Shown piece after piece: positions 49,244 through 58,360 of a DNA stretch of 64,000 nt. The DNA is from Mycolicibacterium peregrinum (GTDB taxonomy: Bacteria; Actinomycetota; Actinomycetes; Mycobacteriales; Mycobacteriaceae). The notes under the pieces are model-generated. The model had not been told where the DNA came from. It made no database searches and worked only from the letters and a program-made list of their open reading frames with translations. Within the stretch, counting starts at the first letter, position 1. Each line of letters starts with the position of its first letter. The DNA lies in contig NZ_LQPP01000043.1 of NCBI RefSeq assembly GCF_002102345.1, positions 1 to 64,000 on the forward strand, in the 5' to 3' direction. The translations under genes were made by a program, and so were the position numbers.

Positions 49244-50703
49244 ACGTGCCGGCCATCGAGCCGCAGTGGCAGCGGCTGAGCCCGCGCATGCTGCTGGTCC
49301 ACCCGGTACATGAAGTGCTGCAACAGATTCCACTGCTCATCGGGGCGGTGGTGCTGGGCTCGGCGACGGGCAACCAGGGCTGGACGATCGCAGCGATCGT
49401 GCTCACCATCGGCATCGGCCTGGCGCGGTGGTTCACCACCACCTATCGCATCGAACCGGACGAGGTGAAACTGCGCACCGGGCTGGTGCAACGCAAGACG
49501 TTGTCGGTGCCGCGCAACCGGATTCGCTCGGTCTCGACCGATGCCCGGCTGCTGCACCGGCTGCTCGGGCTGACCGTGCTACGGATCAGCACCGGCCAGG
49601 AAGCGAAGGGCGACACCGTGTTCGCCCTCGATGCGGTCGAAGCGCAGCAGGTGCCCCGGTTGCGCGCGATCCTGCTCGCCGATGCGGTACCGCTCGCCGA
49701 GGCGCCGCTGGGACGCGAGCTGGCCCGCTGGCAGCCATCCTGGCTGCGCTACAGCCCGCTGAGTTTCACCGGCCTGGCCATGATCGCGGCCGCCGCCGGA
49801 GTGGTCTATCAAGCCGGTGTCGGTGCCGCCCTGGAGAATTCAGAGCTTGCTCAGTCCGGGGTTGCGGTGGCCGAACGGCTGGGCGTCCTGGTCAGCGTGG
49901 TGGTGGTCGTCGTCGTGGTGCTCGTCGCCTCGGTGGTGTTGTCAGTACTGAGGTCGTTGCTGACCTACGGAAATCTGGTGTTGCGTAGGGATTCCGACGT
50001 CTTGCACCTGGAGCACGGTCTGTTACGGCTGCGGCAGCACACCTACGACATGCGGCGGCTACGCGGCGGCACCCTGCGGGAGCCCCTGCTGGTGCGGGCC
50101 TTCGGTGGGGCCCGCCTGGACGCGGTGATGACCGGGGTCGGTGGCGAGGGGGAGGCCTCACTGTTGCTGCCACCCTGCCCATCCGGCACGGCCAGGGGAG
50201 TGCTGGCCGAGCTGATCGGCAATCCCGGTGCCGTGGATGCGCCGCTGGTGGCCCACGGGCCGGCGGCGGTGCGGAGGCGCTGGACCCGCGCCCTGGTGCT
50301 GCCCGTGATGGCCGGGGTCGCGATGCTGGTGGTCGGGGTGCCGGTGTGGGCGTGGGTGCTGTGGGCGTTGATCCTCGGATGCGCGGGTCTGCTGGCCGCC
50401 GACCGGGCCCGATCACTCGGGCATCTCGTGCGCGACGGCTGGCTGGTCACCCGCACCGGAAGCCTCGAGCGCCGCCGCGACCACCTCGATACCGCAGGGA
50501 TCATCGGGTGGACGGTGCGGCAGACGTATTTTCAGCGTCGCGCCGGGGTGGCCACGCTGATCGCGGCGACGGCCGCGGGGCAGAAGCGCTACGCCGTGCT
50601 CGACATCCCCGCCGAACAAGCCTGGCCGGTCGCGGCGGCCGCCTCGCCCTGGGTGGCCGACAATGGGTGGGCCGTCGGACCGGCAGGCCCCGAGTTGCGC
50701 TGA
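49240..50703 (+). CDS. Bacterial PH-domain membrane protein (YdbT-like)
   Basis: 487 residues from ATG at 49240. Repeated units of two membrane helices followed by a bPH2 domain: TYRIEPDEVKLRTGLVQRKTLSVPRNRIRSV around 65-100, a second after the helices at about 170-240, and a third at the C-terminus (RDGWLVTRTGSLERRRDHL). YdbT proteins are implicated in envelope stress resistance in Bacillus; function here is inferred. Likely acts as a complex with the preceding 164-residue protein. Confidence 0.9.
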   Translation: MNVPAIEPQWQRLSPRMLLVHPVHEVLQQIPLLIGAVVLGSATGNQGWTIAAIVLTIGIGLARWFTTTYRIEPDEVKLRTGLVQRKTLSVPRNRIRSVSTDARLLHRLLGLTVLRISTGQEAKGDTVFALDAVEAQQVPRLRAILLADAVPLAEAPLGRELARWQPSWLRYSPLSFTGLAMIAAAAGVVYQAGVGAALENSELAQSGVAVAERLGVLVSVVVVVVVVLVASVVLSVLRSLLTYGNLVLRRDSDVLHLEHGLLRLRQHTYDMRRLRGGTLREPLLVRAFGGARLDAVMTGVGGEGEASLLLPPCPSGTARGVLAELIGNPGAVDAPLVAHGPAAVRRRWTRALVLPVMAGVAMLVVGVPVWAWVLWALILGCAGLLAADRARSLGHLVRDGWLVTRTGSLERRRDHLDTAGIIGWTVRQTYFQRRAGVATLIAATAAGQKRYAVLDIPAEQAWPVAAAASPWVADNGWAVGPAGPELR

Positions 50704-50728
50704 GTTCGCGGACGTTTACTGTCGCTGC

Positions 50729-51544
50729 ATGGCTATCGGTGGAGTGCTGTTCGACATCGATGGTGTGCTCGTGACCTCCTGGCAGCCCATCGACGGTGCG
50801 GCGGAAACTTTGCGGATGTTGGCCGAGCAGCAGATCGCCCGGTCCTATCTGACGAACACCACCACCCGTACCCGCGCTCAGATCGCCGACCTACTGACCG
50901 CGGCCGGCATGGACGTCGCCGCCGACGAGGTGATCACCGCGGCCGCCTTGACCGCCGAATACGTCCGTGACCGCTATCCCGGCGCCCGATGTTTCCTGGT
51001 CAACAGCGGGCAGATCGGTGAGGACATGCCCGGCGTCGACGTGGTGTATTCGAGCGAGTTCATCGGACCTGCCGCACCCGACACCCCCGACGTGGTGCTG
51101 CTCGGCGGCGCCGGGCCGGAGTACAACCACCTCACGCTCAGTTGGGTCTACGACTGGATGGCCCAGGGCGTGCCCGTCGTGGCCATGCACCGCAGCACCG
51201 CGTGGAACACCACCGACGGACTGCGGGTCGACACCGGCATGTACTTGATCGGGATGGAAGAGACGTCGGGCCGCAAGGCCACGGCGGTGGGAAAGCCCGC
51301 TCCGGAAGGGTTCCTGGCCGCGGCCAACCGCCTCGGCGTCGACCCCGAGGAGATGTACATGGTCGGCGATGACCTCAACAACGATGTCCTCGCCGCCCAG
51401 GTGGTGGGCATGGCCGGGGTGCTGGTGCGTACCGGGAAGTTCCGTCAGGCCACGCTGGACCGTTGGGCCGCAGACGAATTCGCGATGCAGCCCAACCACG
51501 TCATCGACTCGGTGGCGGATCTTCCGGGGCTGTTGGGTCTCTGA
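50729..51544 (+). CDS. HAD-IIA family phosphatase (NagD/LHPP-like)
   Basis: 271 residues from ATG at 50729. HAD motif I FDIDGVLV at about 8-15, motif II LTNTTTRTR, Lys in GKPAPEGF (motif III) and VGDDLNNDV (motif IV). The C2 cap between motifs II and III identifies subclass IIA. Closest in layout to phospholysine phosphohistidine inorganic pyrophosphate phosphatase; the natural substrate is unknown. It stands 25 bases after the PH-domain gene. Confidence 0.9.
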   Translation: MAIGGVLFDIDGVLVTSWQPIDGAAETLRMLAEQQIARSYLTNTTTRTRAQIADLLTAAGMDVAADEVITAAALTAEYVRDRYPGARCFLVNSGQIGEDMPGVDVVYSSEFIGPAAPDTPDVVLLGGAGPEYNHLTLSWVYDWMAQGVPVVAMHRSTAWNTTDGLRVDTGMYLIGMEETSGRKATAVGKPAPEGFLAAANRLGVDPEEMYMVGDDLNNDVLAAQVVGMAGVLVRTGKFRQATLDRWAADEFAMQPNHVIDSVADLPGLLGL

Positions 51545-51552
51545 TCCAGAAA

Positions 51553-51589
51553 ATGCGGTGTGGCGCCGACCAGCGGCGCCACACCGCAT
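51553..51589 (-). terminator. Intrinsic terminator of the PGRS gene
   Basis: A perfect 16-bp stem: ATGCGGTGTGGCGCCG (51553-51568), loop ACCAG, CGGCGCCACACCGCAT (51574-51589). Read on the minus strand the stem is followed by TTTT, so it should terminate transcripts of the PGRS gene that ends at 51593. In the other direction, after the HAD gene, no T-run follows. Confidence 0.85.
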
Positions 51590-51592
51590 CAA

Positions 51593-54500
51593 CTATGCGC
51601 GGATTGCGTTGCTGCCGGCTGGGTTTCCGCTGCCGCCTGCACCGTCGGCGCCGCTGCTACCGCCGGCGCCGCTGGTGCCGCCGTGGGTGCCGTGGCCGCC
51701 GTCGGCACCGCCCGAACCGCCGGCGCCTCCGGCACCGCCCGCCGGACCGTTGCCGCCGGCACCGGTTGTCGCGCCGGTTCCGCCGTTGCCCCCGTTGCCG
51801 CTGGCGCCGCCCGTCCCTCCGGCGCCACCGTTACCGCCGTTGCCCCACTGGGTCACGTTGTCGTTGTAACCCTTGCCGCCCGCGCCACCGGAGCCGCCCT
51901 CGCCGCCGACACCGCCGCTGCCGCCCTCGCCACCGACGTTGTTGCCGGAAGTTCCGCCGTTGCCGCCGGCGCCCGCGGCGCCGCCGTGGCCACCCACCCC
52001 ACCGGTCGAACCGGCGTTGTTGTTGATGAACGCGGTACCGGCTGCGCCGGTCTGGCCCGATCCGCCCGTACCGCCGTTGCCGCCGGTGCCGCCGGCCCCG
52101 CCCGCACCGTCGACGCCGTGCTGAGCGGTGCCCCCGGCGCCGCCGTTGCCGCCGTTGCCGCCGGTGCCCGCGGCGCCGCCGAAGCCACCGCCACCACTGA
52201 TGCCGGCCGCGTTGTTGGTACCGAACGCGGGAAGACCGCCGGTGCCGCCGTTGCCGCCGGTTCCGCCGGTTCCGCCGGAGCCGCCCTTGCCGCCGTTGCC
52301 CGAACTGGTACCGCCGGCACCACCAGCGCCGCCGTTGCCGCCGGCGCCGGCGTTGGTTCCCGACAAGCCGGTAGCACCCAGCGAGGGCCCGATGGTCCCG
52401 TTGCCGCCGTTGCCACCCTTGCCGCCGGCCCCGCCCGCGCCGCCGGTGCCGGTCACGCCGCCCGATCCGCCGGCACCACCGTCACCACCGCGGCCCGCGG
52501 TGTCCACGATGGTGAGGGAGTTGAAGCCGTCGCCGCCGCGACCGCCGTTGCCGCCGGTGCCGCCTGCACCGTCGGCTGCCTGATGGAGGCCGGCACCGTC
52601 GAAGCCGCCGGCGCCGCCTGAACCCGCGGTGCCACCGTTGCCGCCCTTGCCGCCGTTGCGTTGGACCGACGAGATGCCGTTGGAACCGGCACCGCCGGTA
52701 CCACCGTTGCCGGCCTTGCCACCTTTACCGCCGGTGCCGACGGTGCCGTTGGTGGCTGTGCCGCCCTTGCCACCGGCACCACCGCTGCCGCCGTTCCCGC
52801 CGGACCCGCCGGTATTGCCGCCGACGACACCCGTGCCGCCCTTGCCACCGTCACCGCCGGCACCGCCGGCGCCACCCTTGCCGCCGTTACCGGAGTGGGT
52901 GCCGCCCGCACCACCGGCACCGCCGGCACCACCGTTGGCGCCGGACGCACCGCTGGTGCCCAGGGCCGCACCTCCGTTTGCGCCGGTTCCGCCGGCACCA
53001 CCGTCGCCACCGTTGCCGCCGTTGCCATCGACGCCGCCGGATCCGCCGGCACCACCTGTGCCGCCGTTGCCGGCAGTGCCGACACCGGTCAGGGTGTCGA
53101 AGCCGTCGCCGCCCTTTCCGCCATTGCCACCGGTGCCGTTGGTGCCGTTGGCCGCCTGGTTGGTGCCTGCGCCGTTGAAGCCGCCGAGGCCGACCACGCC
53201 TGCTGCGCCGCCGTCGCCGCCCTTACCGCCGCTGGCCTGGACCGAGGAGATGCCGTTGGAGCCGGCGCCACCATTGCCACCATTGCCGCCGGCGCCGCCG
53301 CGACCACCGCCGCCGACTGCGCCGAGAGCCGCTGTGCCGCCTTGGCCGCCGCCACCGCCGGTGCCACCACGACCGCCGTTGCCGCCGCCACCGATGTCGC
53401 CGCCACCCAATACACCTGAGCCGCCGGAGCCACCGTTACCGGCGTCGCCGCCGATACCGCCGGTGCCGCCGTTGCCGGACTGGGTGCCGCCGGCGCCACC
53501 GTCGCCGCCTGCGCCGCCGTTACCGCCGTCGGGTCCGTTCTCGCCGAGCGCGGCCAGACCGTCGGCGCCGCTACCGCCCTTGCCTCCGGCACCACCGGTG
53601 CCGCCATTGCCGTTGACACCGCCGTTTCCGCCGGCTCCGCCGCGCCCACCGTTGCCTGCGGTACCGACCGCGGTGATGGTGTTGAAGCCGTTACCGCCCT
53701 TACCGCCGTTGCCGCCGTTGCCATTCGCGCCGTTGATGGCCCGGCCGACGCCGGAACCGTTGCCACCACCGATACCGGCCTGTCCGGCGTTGCCGCCCCC
53801 ACCGCCGGCACCGCCGTCGGCGATCAGCGACGAGCTGCCGTTGGAGCCGTCACCGCCGGCGCCACCGTCACCAGAAGCACCACCGGCGCCACCGGCACCC
53901 GTCAGGCCCAGAATCGCGGCGCCACCCTTGCCTCCGTTGCCGCCGATACCGCCGTTGCCGCCATTACCGCCGCCGCCGACCGCACCACCGCCCAGCACAC
54001 CTGAGCCGCCTGAACCACCGGTGCCACCTGCTCCTCCGGAGCCACCGCGACCGGCATCGCCGATCCAGTTCCGGCTCGCGCCACCGTTGCCGCCGTTGCC
54101 GCCATTGCCTGCGTTGGTGCCATTTTCGCCCAGGACAGCGAGTCCGTTGAAGCCGTTGCCGCCCGCACCGCCGTTGCCTCCGTTGCCGCCGTTGGCAATC
54201 AGCCACCCGGCGCCTGCGCCGCCGTCACCGCCGTTGCCGGCATTGGTACCCGGTTGGCCCACAACAATGTTGTGGTATCCGGCGCCGCCGTCCCCGCCCG
54301 CGCCGCCGATGCCCATGAACGTGCCGCCGGCACCGCCATTGCCGCCGTTGCCGCCGTCGATACCGGTCAGGATGCTGTCACCGCCGCGGCCCCCGTTGCC
54401 GCCGTTGCCGAACCAGCCGGCGTTGCCGCCGTCGGTGCCATCCACCCCGGAGATCAGGGAGTTGTAGCCATTGCCACCGTCGCCCAGCAACAGCCCGCCG

Positions 54501-55717
54501 TCGCCGCCGGCGACACCGGGCAGGTAGCTGTCGGCACCGTTGCCGATCAGGTACTGGCCGGACGCGGTGTTGATGACCGTGTCGACAACGATGCCGATCG
54601 GGCTCGTTATCCACGCCTGCACGCCGCCGTGCACCGACTGATAAATCCAGAGATTGACCTGCTGGACCGGGTTGATAGGGAGCAGGGGCGAGGCCAGAGG
54701 TGACGCCAGGGGTGAGGGCGCAGCCAGACGTGAGTTGGCGGTCAGCGGTGAGGTGGCAACCAGCGAGGCCGGAGCGGCCATATGCACCTGCTTGACGGCG
54801 ACCTGCTCGGTTTGGCGGCGCACCCAGGCCATCACGGCCCAGACACCGGGCATCTGGCTGGGTGCGGTCGGCGCCTCGGGGGCCAGCATGGTGCCCAGAT
54901 TGATCGCGGACAGCATGCCGGTGATCGGGCTGATCGCCGTTCTCGTGCCGGTCTTGGCCGAGGCGGGGGCGGTAGACATGGCCGGGACAGTTTCCGGGGT
55001 CGCCGACGCGAACTGGGCCCGCCGGCCGCTCAGAACCTGGTTGACGGTGGTGTTCGGTACCTCGGCGGCGGCCGGAGCGTCCGGTTCGCCGGCGCTGTGA
55101 CCGGTGGTCGGGTTGGTTACCAGCACGCCGGCGTTCTGTTTGGCGTCGTCGGCCGTGGCGCGATCCGCGCGATGAGCCGCTCTGGGTGGCTGGCCGGGAG
55201 TTGACCGCACGCCCCGCGGGCGGCGGGTCTGCGGGGTGTCGTCGGTCGTGGCGTCCCCGGTGGTGACGTCACCCGCGGTGTCCACTGCGGTGTTCGGGTG
55301 CGGGTTCGTGGTGCCCAGAACGTCGGTCCGAGCCCTCATGGCGGCGTCGGCACGCGCGCGGATCCGGTCCCGGACCTGCTGGCCCGCGGTTCGCGGTGAG
55401 TCGGATGTGGCGTCGGAGGTCGGTGTCCGACCGGTCCTGGGCTTGGTCGAAGGCTTGAGCTTGCTCGTGATCTTGGCTTTGCCATCGCCGGCGCGGGAGG
55501 CGCCCGAACTGGCTGAGCCGGGGCCGCCGTCGTTGGTCGAGCCCTCGGTGTTGACGAGCCTGATGTCGGCGGTCACCGACTGCATCGTCGGCGAATCGGG
55601 CCCCAACAGCAGCATCACACCCGCGCTGGCGAACGCCGCACTCGTCAACCCCGCGGCGACGAGCGGTCCGGCGGAACTCCACCAACTGTTGGTACCCACT
55701 GCCCTGTGCTTGGCCAC
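51593..55717 (-). CDS. PGRS-repeat protein without PE domain
   Basis: 1374 residues from a GTG at 55717 with AGGAGG 3 bases upstream. The N-terminus is not a PE domain: a signal/anchor helix (about 14-38, [19 protein letters not shown]) is followed by a Pro/Thr/Arg-rich linker to about 280 and a segment with amphipathic helices to about 400. The remaining 970 residues are Gly-Gly-x/Gly-Asn-Gly PGRS repeats, with a roughly 195-residue higher-order unit. Probably a surface or secreted calcium-binding-like beta-helix protein; role unknown. It follows the 749-residue secreted protein on the same strand across 264 bases that hold a large palindrome. Confidence 0.9.
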   Translation of the reverse strand: MAKHRAVGTNSWWSSAGPLVAAGLTSAAFASAGVMLLLGPDSPTMQSVTADIRLVNTEGSTNDGGPGSASSGASRAGDGKAKITSKLKPSTKPRTGRTPTSDATSDSPRTAGQQVRDRIRARADAAMRARTDVLGTTNPHPNTAVDTAGDVTTGDATTDDTPQTRRPRGVRSTPGQPPRAAHRADRATADDAKQNAGVLVTNPTTGHSAGEPDAPAAAEVPNTTVNQVLSGRRAQFASATPETVPAMSTAPASAKTGTRTAISPITGMLSAINLGTMLAPEAPTAPSQMPGVWAVMAWVRRQTEQVAVKQVHMAAPASLVATSPLTANSRLAAPSPLASPLASPLLPINPVQQVNLWIYQSVHGGVQAWITSPIGIVVDTVINTASGQYLIGNGADSYLPGVAGGDGGLLLGDGGNGYNSLISGVDGTDGGNAGWFGNGGNGGRGGDSILTGIDGGNGGNGGAGGTFMGIGGAGGDGGAGYHNIVVGQPGTNAGNGGDGGAGAGWLIANGGNGGNGGAGGNGFNGLAVLGENGTNAGNGGNGGNGGASRNWIGDAGRGGSGGAGGTGGSGGSGVLGGGAVGGGGNGGNGGIGGNGGKGGAAILGLTGAGGAGGASGDGGAGGDGSNGSSSLIADGGAGGGGGNAGQAGIGGGNGSGVGRAINGANGNGGNGGKGGNGFNTITAVGTAGNGGRGGAGGNGGVNGNGGTGGAGGKGGSGADGLAALGENGPDGGNGGAGGDGGAGGTQSGNGGTGGIGGDAGNGGSGGSGVLGGGDIGGGGNGGRGGTGGGGGQGGTAALGAVGGGGRGGAGGNGGNGGAGSNGISSVQASGGKGGDGGAAGVVGLGGFNGAGTNQAANGTNGTGGNGGKGGDGFDTLTGVGTAGNGGTGGAGGSGGVDGNGGNGGDGGAGGTGANGGAALGTSGASGANGGAGGAGGAGGTHSGNGGKGGAGGAGGDGGKGGTGVVGGNTGGSGGNGGSGGAGGKGGTATNGTVGTGGKGGKAGNGGTGGAGSNGISSVQRNGGKGGNGGTAGSGGAGGFDGAGLHQAADGAGGTGGNGGRGGDGFNSLTIVDTAGRGGDGGAGGSGGVTGTGGAGGAGGKGGNGGNGTIGPSLGATGLSGTNAGAGGNGGAGGAGGTSSGNGGKGGSGGTGGTGGNGGTGGLPAFGTNNAAGISGGGGFGGAAGTGGNGGNGGAGGTAQHGVDGAGGAGGTGGNGGTGGSGQTGAAGTAFINNNAGSTGGVGGHGGAAGAGGNGGTSGNNVGGEGGSGGVGGEGGSGGAGGKGYNDNVTQWGNGGNGGAGGTGGASGNGGNGGTGATTGAGGNGPAGGAGGAGGSGGADGGHGTHGGTSGAGGSSGADGAGGSGNPAGSNAIRA
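52500..54160 (-). repeat. Higher-order tandem repeat in the PGRS coding region
   Basis: Marker peptides recur in order: G-x-G-F-N/D-x-I/L-T-x-V-x-T-A-G ends near 52530, 53106 and 53691, giving spacings of 576 and 585 bases; a partial fourth marker is near 54156. Between them GSNGISSVQ recurs at similar spacing. The period of about 192-195 codons shows duplication of whole blocks, not only of the short GGx unit. Confidence 0.75.
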
Positions 55718-55720
55718 GAT

Positions 55721-55740
55721 CCTCCTAGTCCGTCAGGAGG
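55721..55740 (-). promoter_or_regulatory. Hairpin sequestering the PGRS ribosome binding site
   Basis: On the minus strand CCTCCT, 8 bases, AGGAGG. The second arm is the Shine-Dalgarno of the PGRS gene, 3 bases before its GTG, and the first arm is its exact complement. The RNA can fold so that the ribosome binding site is paired, which would lower translation unless opened. Confidence 0.55.
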
Positions 55741-55790
55741 TGGGATGTCACTCTCCTGTTGATAAACGCGGCGAGATTAACACCGGCGAC

Positions 55791-55832
55791 AGCACCCTGT
55801 GCACACTTTTGCAAAAGTGTTCACAGGGTGCT
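55791..55832. repeat. 42-bp near-perfect palindrome without loop
   Basis: Arms of 21 bases meet with no spacer: left begins AGCACCCTGTG, right ends CACAGGGTGCT. Only one position per arm (C versus A at the twelfth base) breaks symmetry, and the central ACACTTTTGCAAAAGTGT is a perfect 18-bp palindrome. It lies 74 bases upstream of the PGRS start and 150 bases after the preceding stop. There is no T-run on either side. It could be an operator for one or two dimers or a tailless terminator. Confidence 0.9.
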
Positions 55833-55981
55833 AATGGCAACGAGGAGCCGGGGATGATCCCTCGATATGCGGCCCGCGCCGGGCCGGTTTCCACACCTGG
55901 GCCGCGCTTGTCCAGCGAACGCGACACACAAGTGGAAATCGGCGATCAGATGGCGATCAGCAAAGGCGGTCCGGCTGTCGG

Positions 55982-58231
55982 CTACACCGTGTAGCGGCGG
56001 TCGTACCCGGCCTGGCGGTCGGCGATCTGCTGCGCGCGGTCGTAGTTGAGCTGCTCGGGGTTGTAGTTGGGGTTGTTCGGGTCGTTCACGATGCCCGCGA
56101 CTTCCGAGGTCTTCACCACCTGCGTCGTGACCTTCGGCATGTTCGTGGCGTTCGGGTCCACACCCTGGAATCGCATGGAGATGGTGCCCTGGTTCAGCCC
56201 ACCGGTGGACACCCAGTTCGCCACGCCGGGATCGTTCTTGGACACCACGATGGTGTAGGTGCCGTCCGCGTTCTTGATGGCCTGGCTGTTGTTCAGGCTG
56301 GTCTGTTGGTTGCGGGTGTCGCCGGTGATGGTCCAGTCGTTCGTCACCGGCACCACGAAGTACTCCGCATCACCGGGATCGACGGTGATGACCATGGCCT
56401 CGTCGTCCTTGAGCTGGAAGTAGCCGGCGCTCTGCAACTGGGTGGAGAGGAACTGTGCGTTGTGCTGTGGCTGGGACAGCACATTGGGCGCTCCGGTGGC
56501 GGTTGCGACGGACATGTAGGTGTTCTCGCCGTTGATTCCGGTGACCAGCATCAGGATGGCCGTCTCGGCGGACGACAGCAGCAGCGGTGCCCTGTCGAAC
56601 GCCGGGACGATCGAAACCAGGCTCATCAGGAGCGGATTCTTCACCACGGTCTCGCCGATGACCGGGATGGCGAACCCGCCGATCTGGCTGAACAAGCTGC
56701 TGGGCGGGCCGGCGGTCTTCTCGATGGTGAGCGTCATGGGCGTCTCGGTGTTCCAGTCGCCCAAGGTGTTTCGGGTGGCGAGGATCGTCGAGTTGGCCGG
56801 GGCCTGGATGTAGTTCATGCCCTTCTCGGGGTTGGCCGGTGCCCCATCGGGACTCACCACGATGGTGAACGTGCCGTCGTCCCGGATACTCAGTTCCTCG
56901 CCGTTGAGATTGGCGGCGGTGACCCCGTTGATTCCGGTCAGCACACTGAAATTGGTGTTGGCAGAAGTGGGGTGGGTGCTCGGGTCGGCCGGGTCATACC
57001 CCGCGACCTTGCCCTGGATCTGGTAGGTCGAGGCGCCGTTGATCCCCGTGAAGCGGTAGACGGTATCGGGGTTGTCGTACCAGATCCGGGTACCGCCGGC
57101 GTTCTGCCCGTTCCAACTGTGCGGCGGGTTGACCTGCAGCAGCAGCTTCGGGTCATTCGAGTTCAGCAGCAGGAATTCCGTTGCCGACTGGTTGGCGAAC
57201 TCGGTGGCGGCCTCGTTGAGCTGCGAGAAATTGGTGAAGTCCGGGCCGCCGACGGTCGCGAAGTTCTTGGCCGCCTCGACGTACCAGGCCGCCATCAGGA
57301 CCACCTTGGCCAGCTGGACGAACGGCGTGTTGACGATCTGGCCGACCTGCTGTTCGGCTGCGAGCTGGTCCTCGGTGGCCAATATGCTCGTCGCCTGTGT
57401 GGTCACCTGAGATGTCACCTCCGGAGTCACCTGCGAGGCCGTTTCGGGTGTGGTGACGCGCCCGATGGGGACAAGGCCCTGGTTGCCATCGCGGCGCGAC
57501 CAGCCCAGCAGTGCCGCCAGCCCGAGGTCCTGCAGCGGACTCACCGGAGTCTCCGGGAGACGCGGTTTGAGCCGCTCCGTGGCCGCCGCCACGATCTCCG
57601 GTATGGTCTGCGCCGCCGGAGCCTGCGTGCGCGCTGACACCGGAATCAGTTTATCCACAACATCTTTCGCCACCGTCTTGGTGACGACTGTCAGTGTCTC
57701 CAGTGGCGCGGCAGCCTCGGCCTCGGCGGCCTGCGGCCGGTTGTCCAGCGCGGCCGAAAACCGGCGGGGTGTGTCGGCGGCCTTGGTGAAGGCCCGCGAC
57801 ACCGACTGTCGCACATTGTCGGCCGCGGTCTCGACGGCATCGGCCGCCGTGGACTTGGCGGTGCCCTTGCCGGTCTTACCGTCCTTGCCGTCCGTCTTGC
57901 GGTCGGTCGATACTGCCGACGAACGACGCTCGCCGATCTTCGAACTGCCGAGCGCGGACTCCACCTTGGCGGCCGCGTCGCTGACCCGTTTGGCCAGCTT
58001 CTGCGGGTCCGAGAAGGACGGCTTGCGGGGGCCCTTCTTCGGGGTCGAGCTGTCCGACTTGGTACTGCCGGTCGCCTTTGAATGTGTTCCCGACGAGTCC
58101 GAACCACCGGTCTCGGCGGACGCGATCGCGGTGCCGTTGGCCACCGCCACACCTATTCCCAGTGCGACCGCGAGAGTGCCCACCCGCCCGATGAAACGGG
58201 CGCCTCCAGTGGTAGCGGATGTCGTCGGCAT
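55982..58231 (-). CDS. Secreted repeat protein with DUF1214-like segments
   Basis: 749 residues from ATG at 58231, with GGGGGAGAGG upstream. The signal peptide (about 12-39) ends ASA before Glu40. A Ser/Lys/Thr-rich basic linker (40-200) precedes a globular region. That region has three TGING-containing units (FTGINGAST, LTGINGVTA, VTGINGENT) and two strand pairs of the form DGTFTIVVS and DGTYTIVVS, which suggests internal duplication of a beta-rich domain resembling DUF1214. Function unknown; cell-surface or secreted. It lies between the helicase and PGRS genes on the same strand. Confidence 0.85.
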   Translation of the reverse strand: MPTTSATTGGARFIGRVGTLAVALGIGVAVANGTAIASAETGGSDSSGTHSKATGSTKSDSSTPKKGPRKPSFSDPQKLAKRVSDAAAKVESALGSSKIGERRSSAVSTDRKTDGKDGKTGKGTAKSTAADAVETAADNVRQSVSRAFTKAADTPRRFSAALDNRPQAAEAEAAAPLETLTVVTKTVAKDVVDKLIPVSARTQAPAAQTIPEIVAAATERLKPRLPETPVSPLQDLGLAALLGWSRRDGNQGLVPIGRVTTPETASQVTPEVTSQVTTQATSILATEDQLAAEQQVGQIVNTPFVQLAKVVLMAAWYVEAAKNFATVGGPDFTNFSQLNEAATEFANQSATEFLLLNSNDPKLLLQVNPPHSWNGQNAGGTRIWYDNPDTVYRFTGINGASTYQIQGKVAGYDPADPSTHPTSANTNFSVLTGINGVTAANLNGEELSIRDDGTFTIVVSPDGAPANPEKGMNYIQAPANSTILATRNTLGDWNTETPMTLTIEKTAGPPSSLFSQIGGFAIPVIGETVVKNPLLMSLVSIVPAFDRAPLLLSSAETAILMLVTGINGENTYMSVATATGAPNVLSQPQHNAQFLSTQLQSAGYFQLKDDEAMVITVDPGDAEYFVVPVTNDWTITGDTRNQQTSLNNSQAIKNADGTYTIVVSKNDPGVANWVSTGGLNQGTISMRFQGVDPNATNMPKVTTQVVKTSEVAGIVNDPNNPNYNPEQLNYDRAQQIADRQAGYDRRYTV

Positions 58232-58360
58232 AGCCTCTCCCCCAACTGTTCTGGCTGCAACAGAACGCAATTGGCCGACTGTAACAAGTTCCAGTTGAGT
58301 CTCGGGGGAGTTTGAGGGACTCAGATTTTATTGCGATCGGACGCCGCGCCCGGGCCTGTG

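Noticed and set aside
52629-54467. 612-residue Pro/Leu-rich plus-strand open frame
   Set aside because: It is the antisense reading of GGC/GGT-rich PGRS codons, which always gives PPLPP-type sequence.
51593-55717. Tandem-repeat region considered as a CRISPR or minisatellite locus
   Set aside because: The repeats keep a single reading frame with codon-level variation and encode a continuous PGRS protein; there are no spacers and no cas genes.
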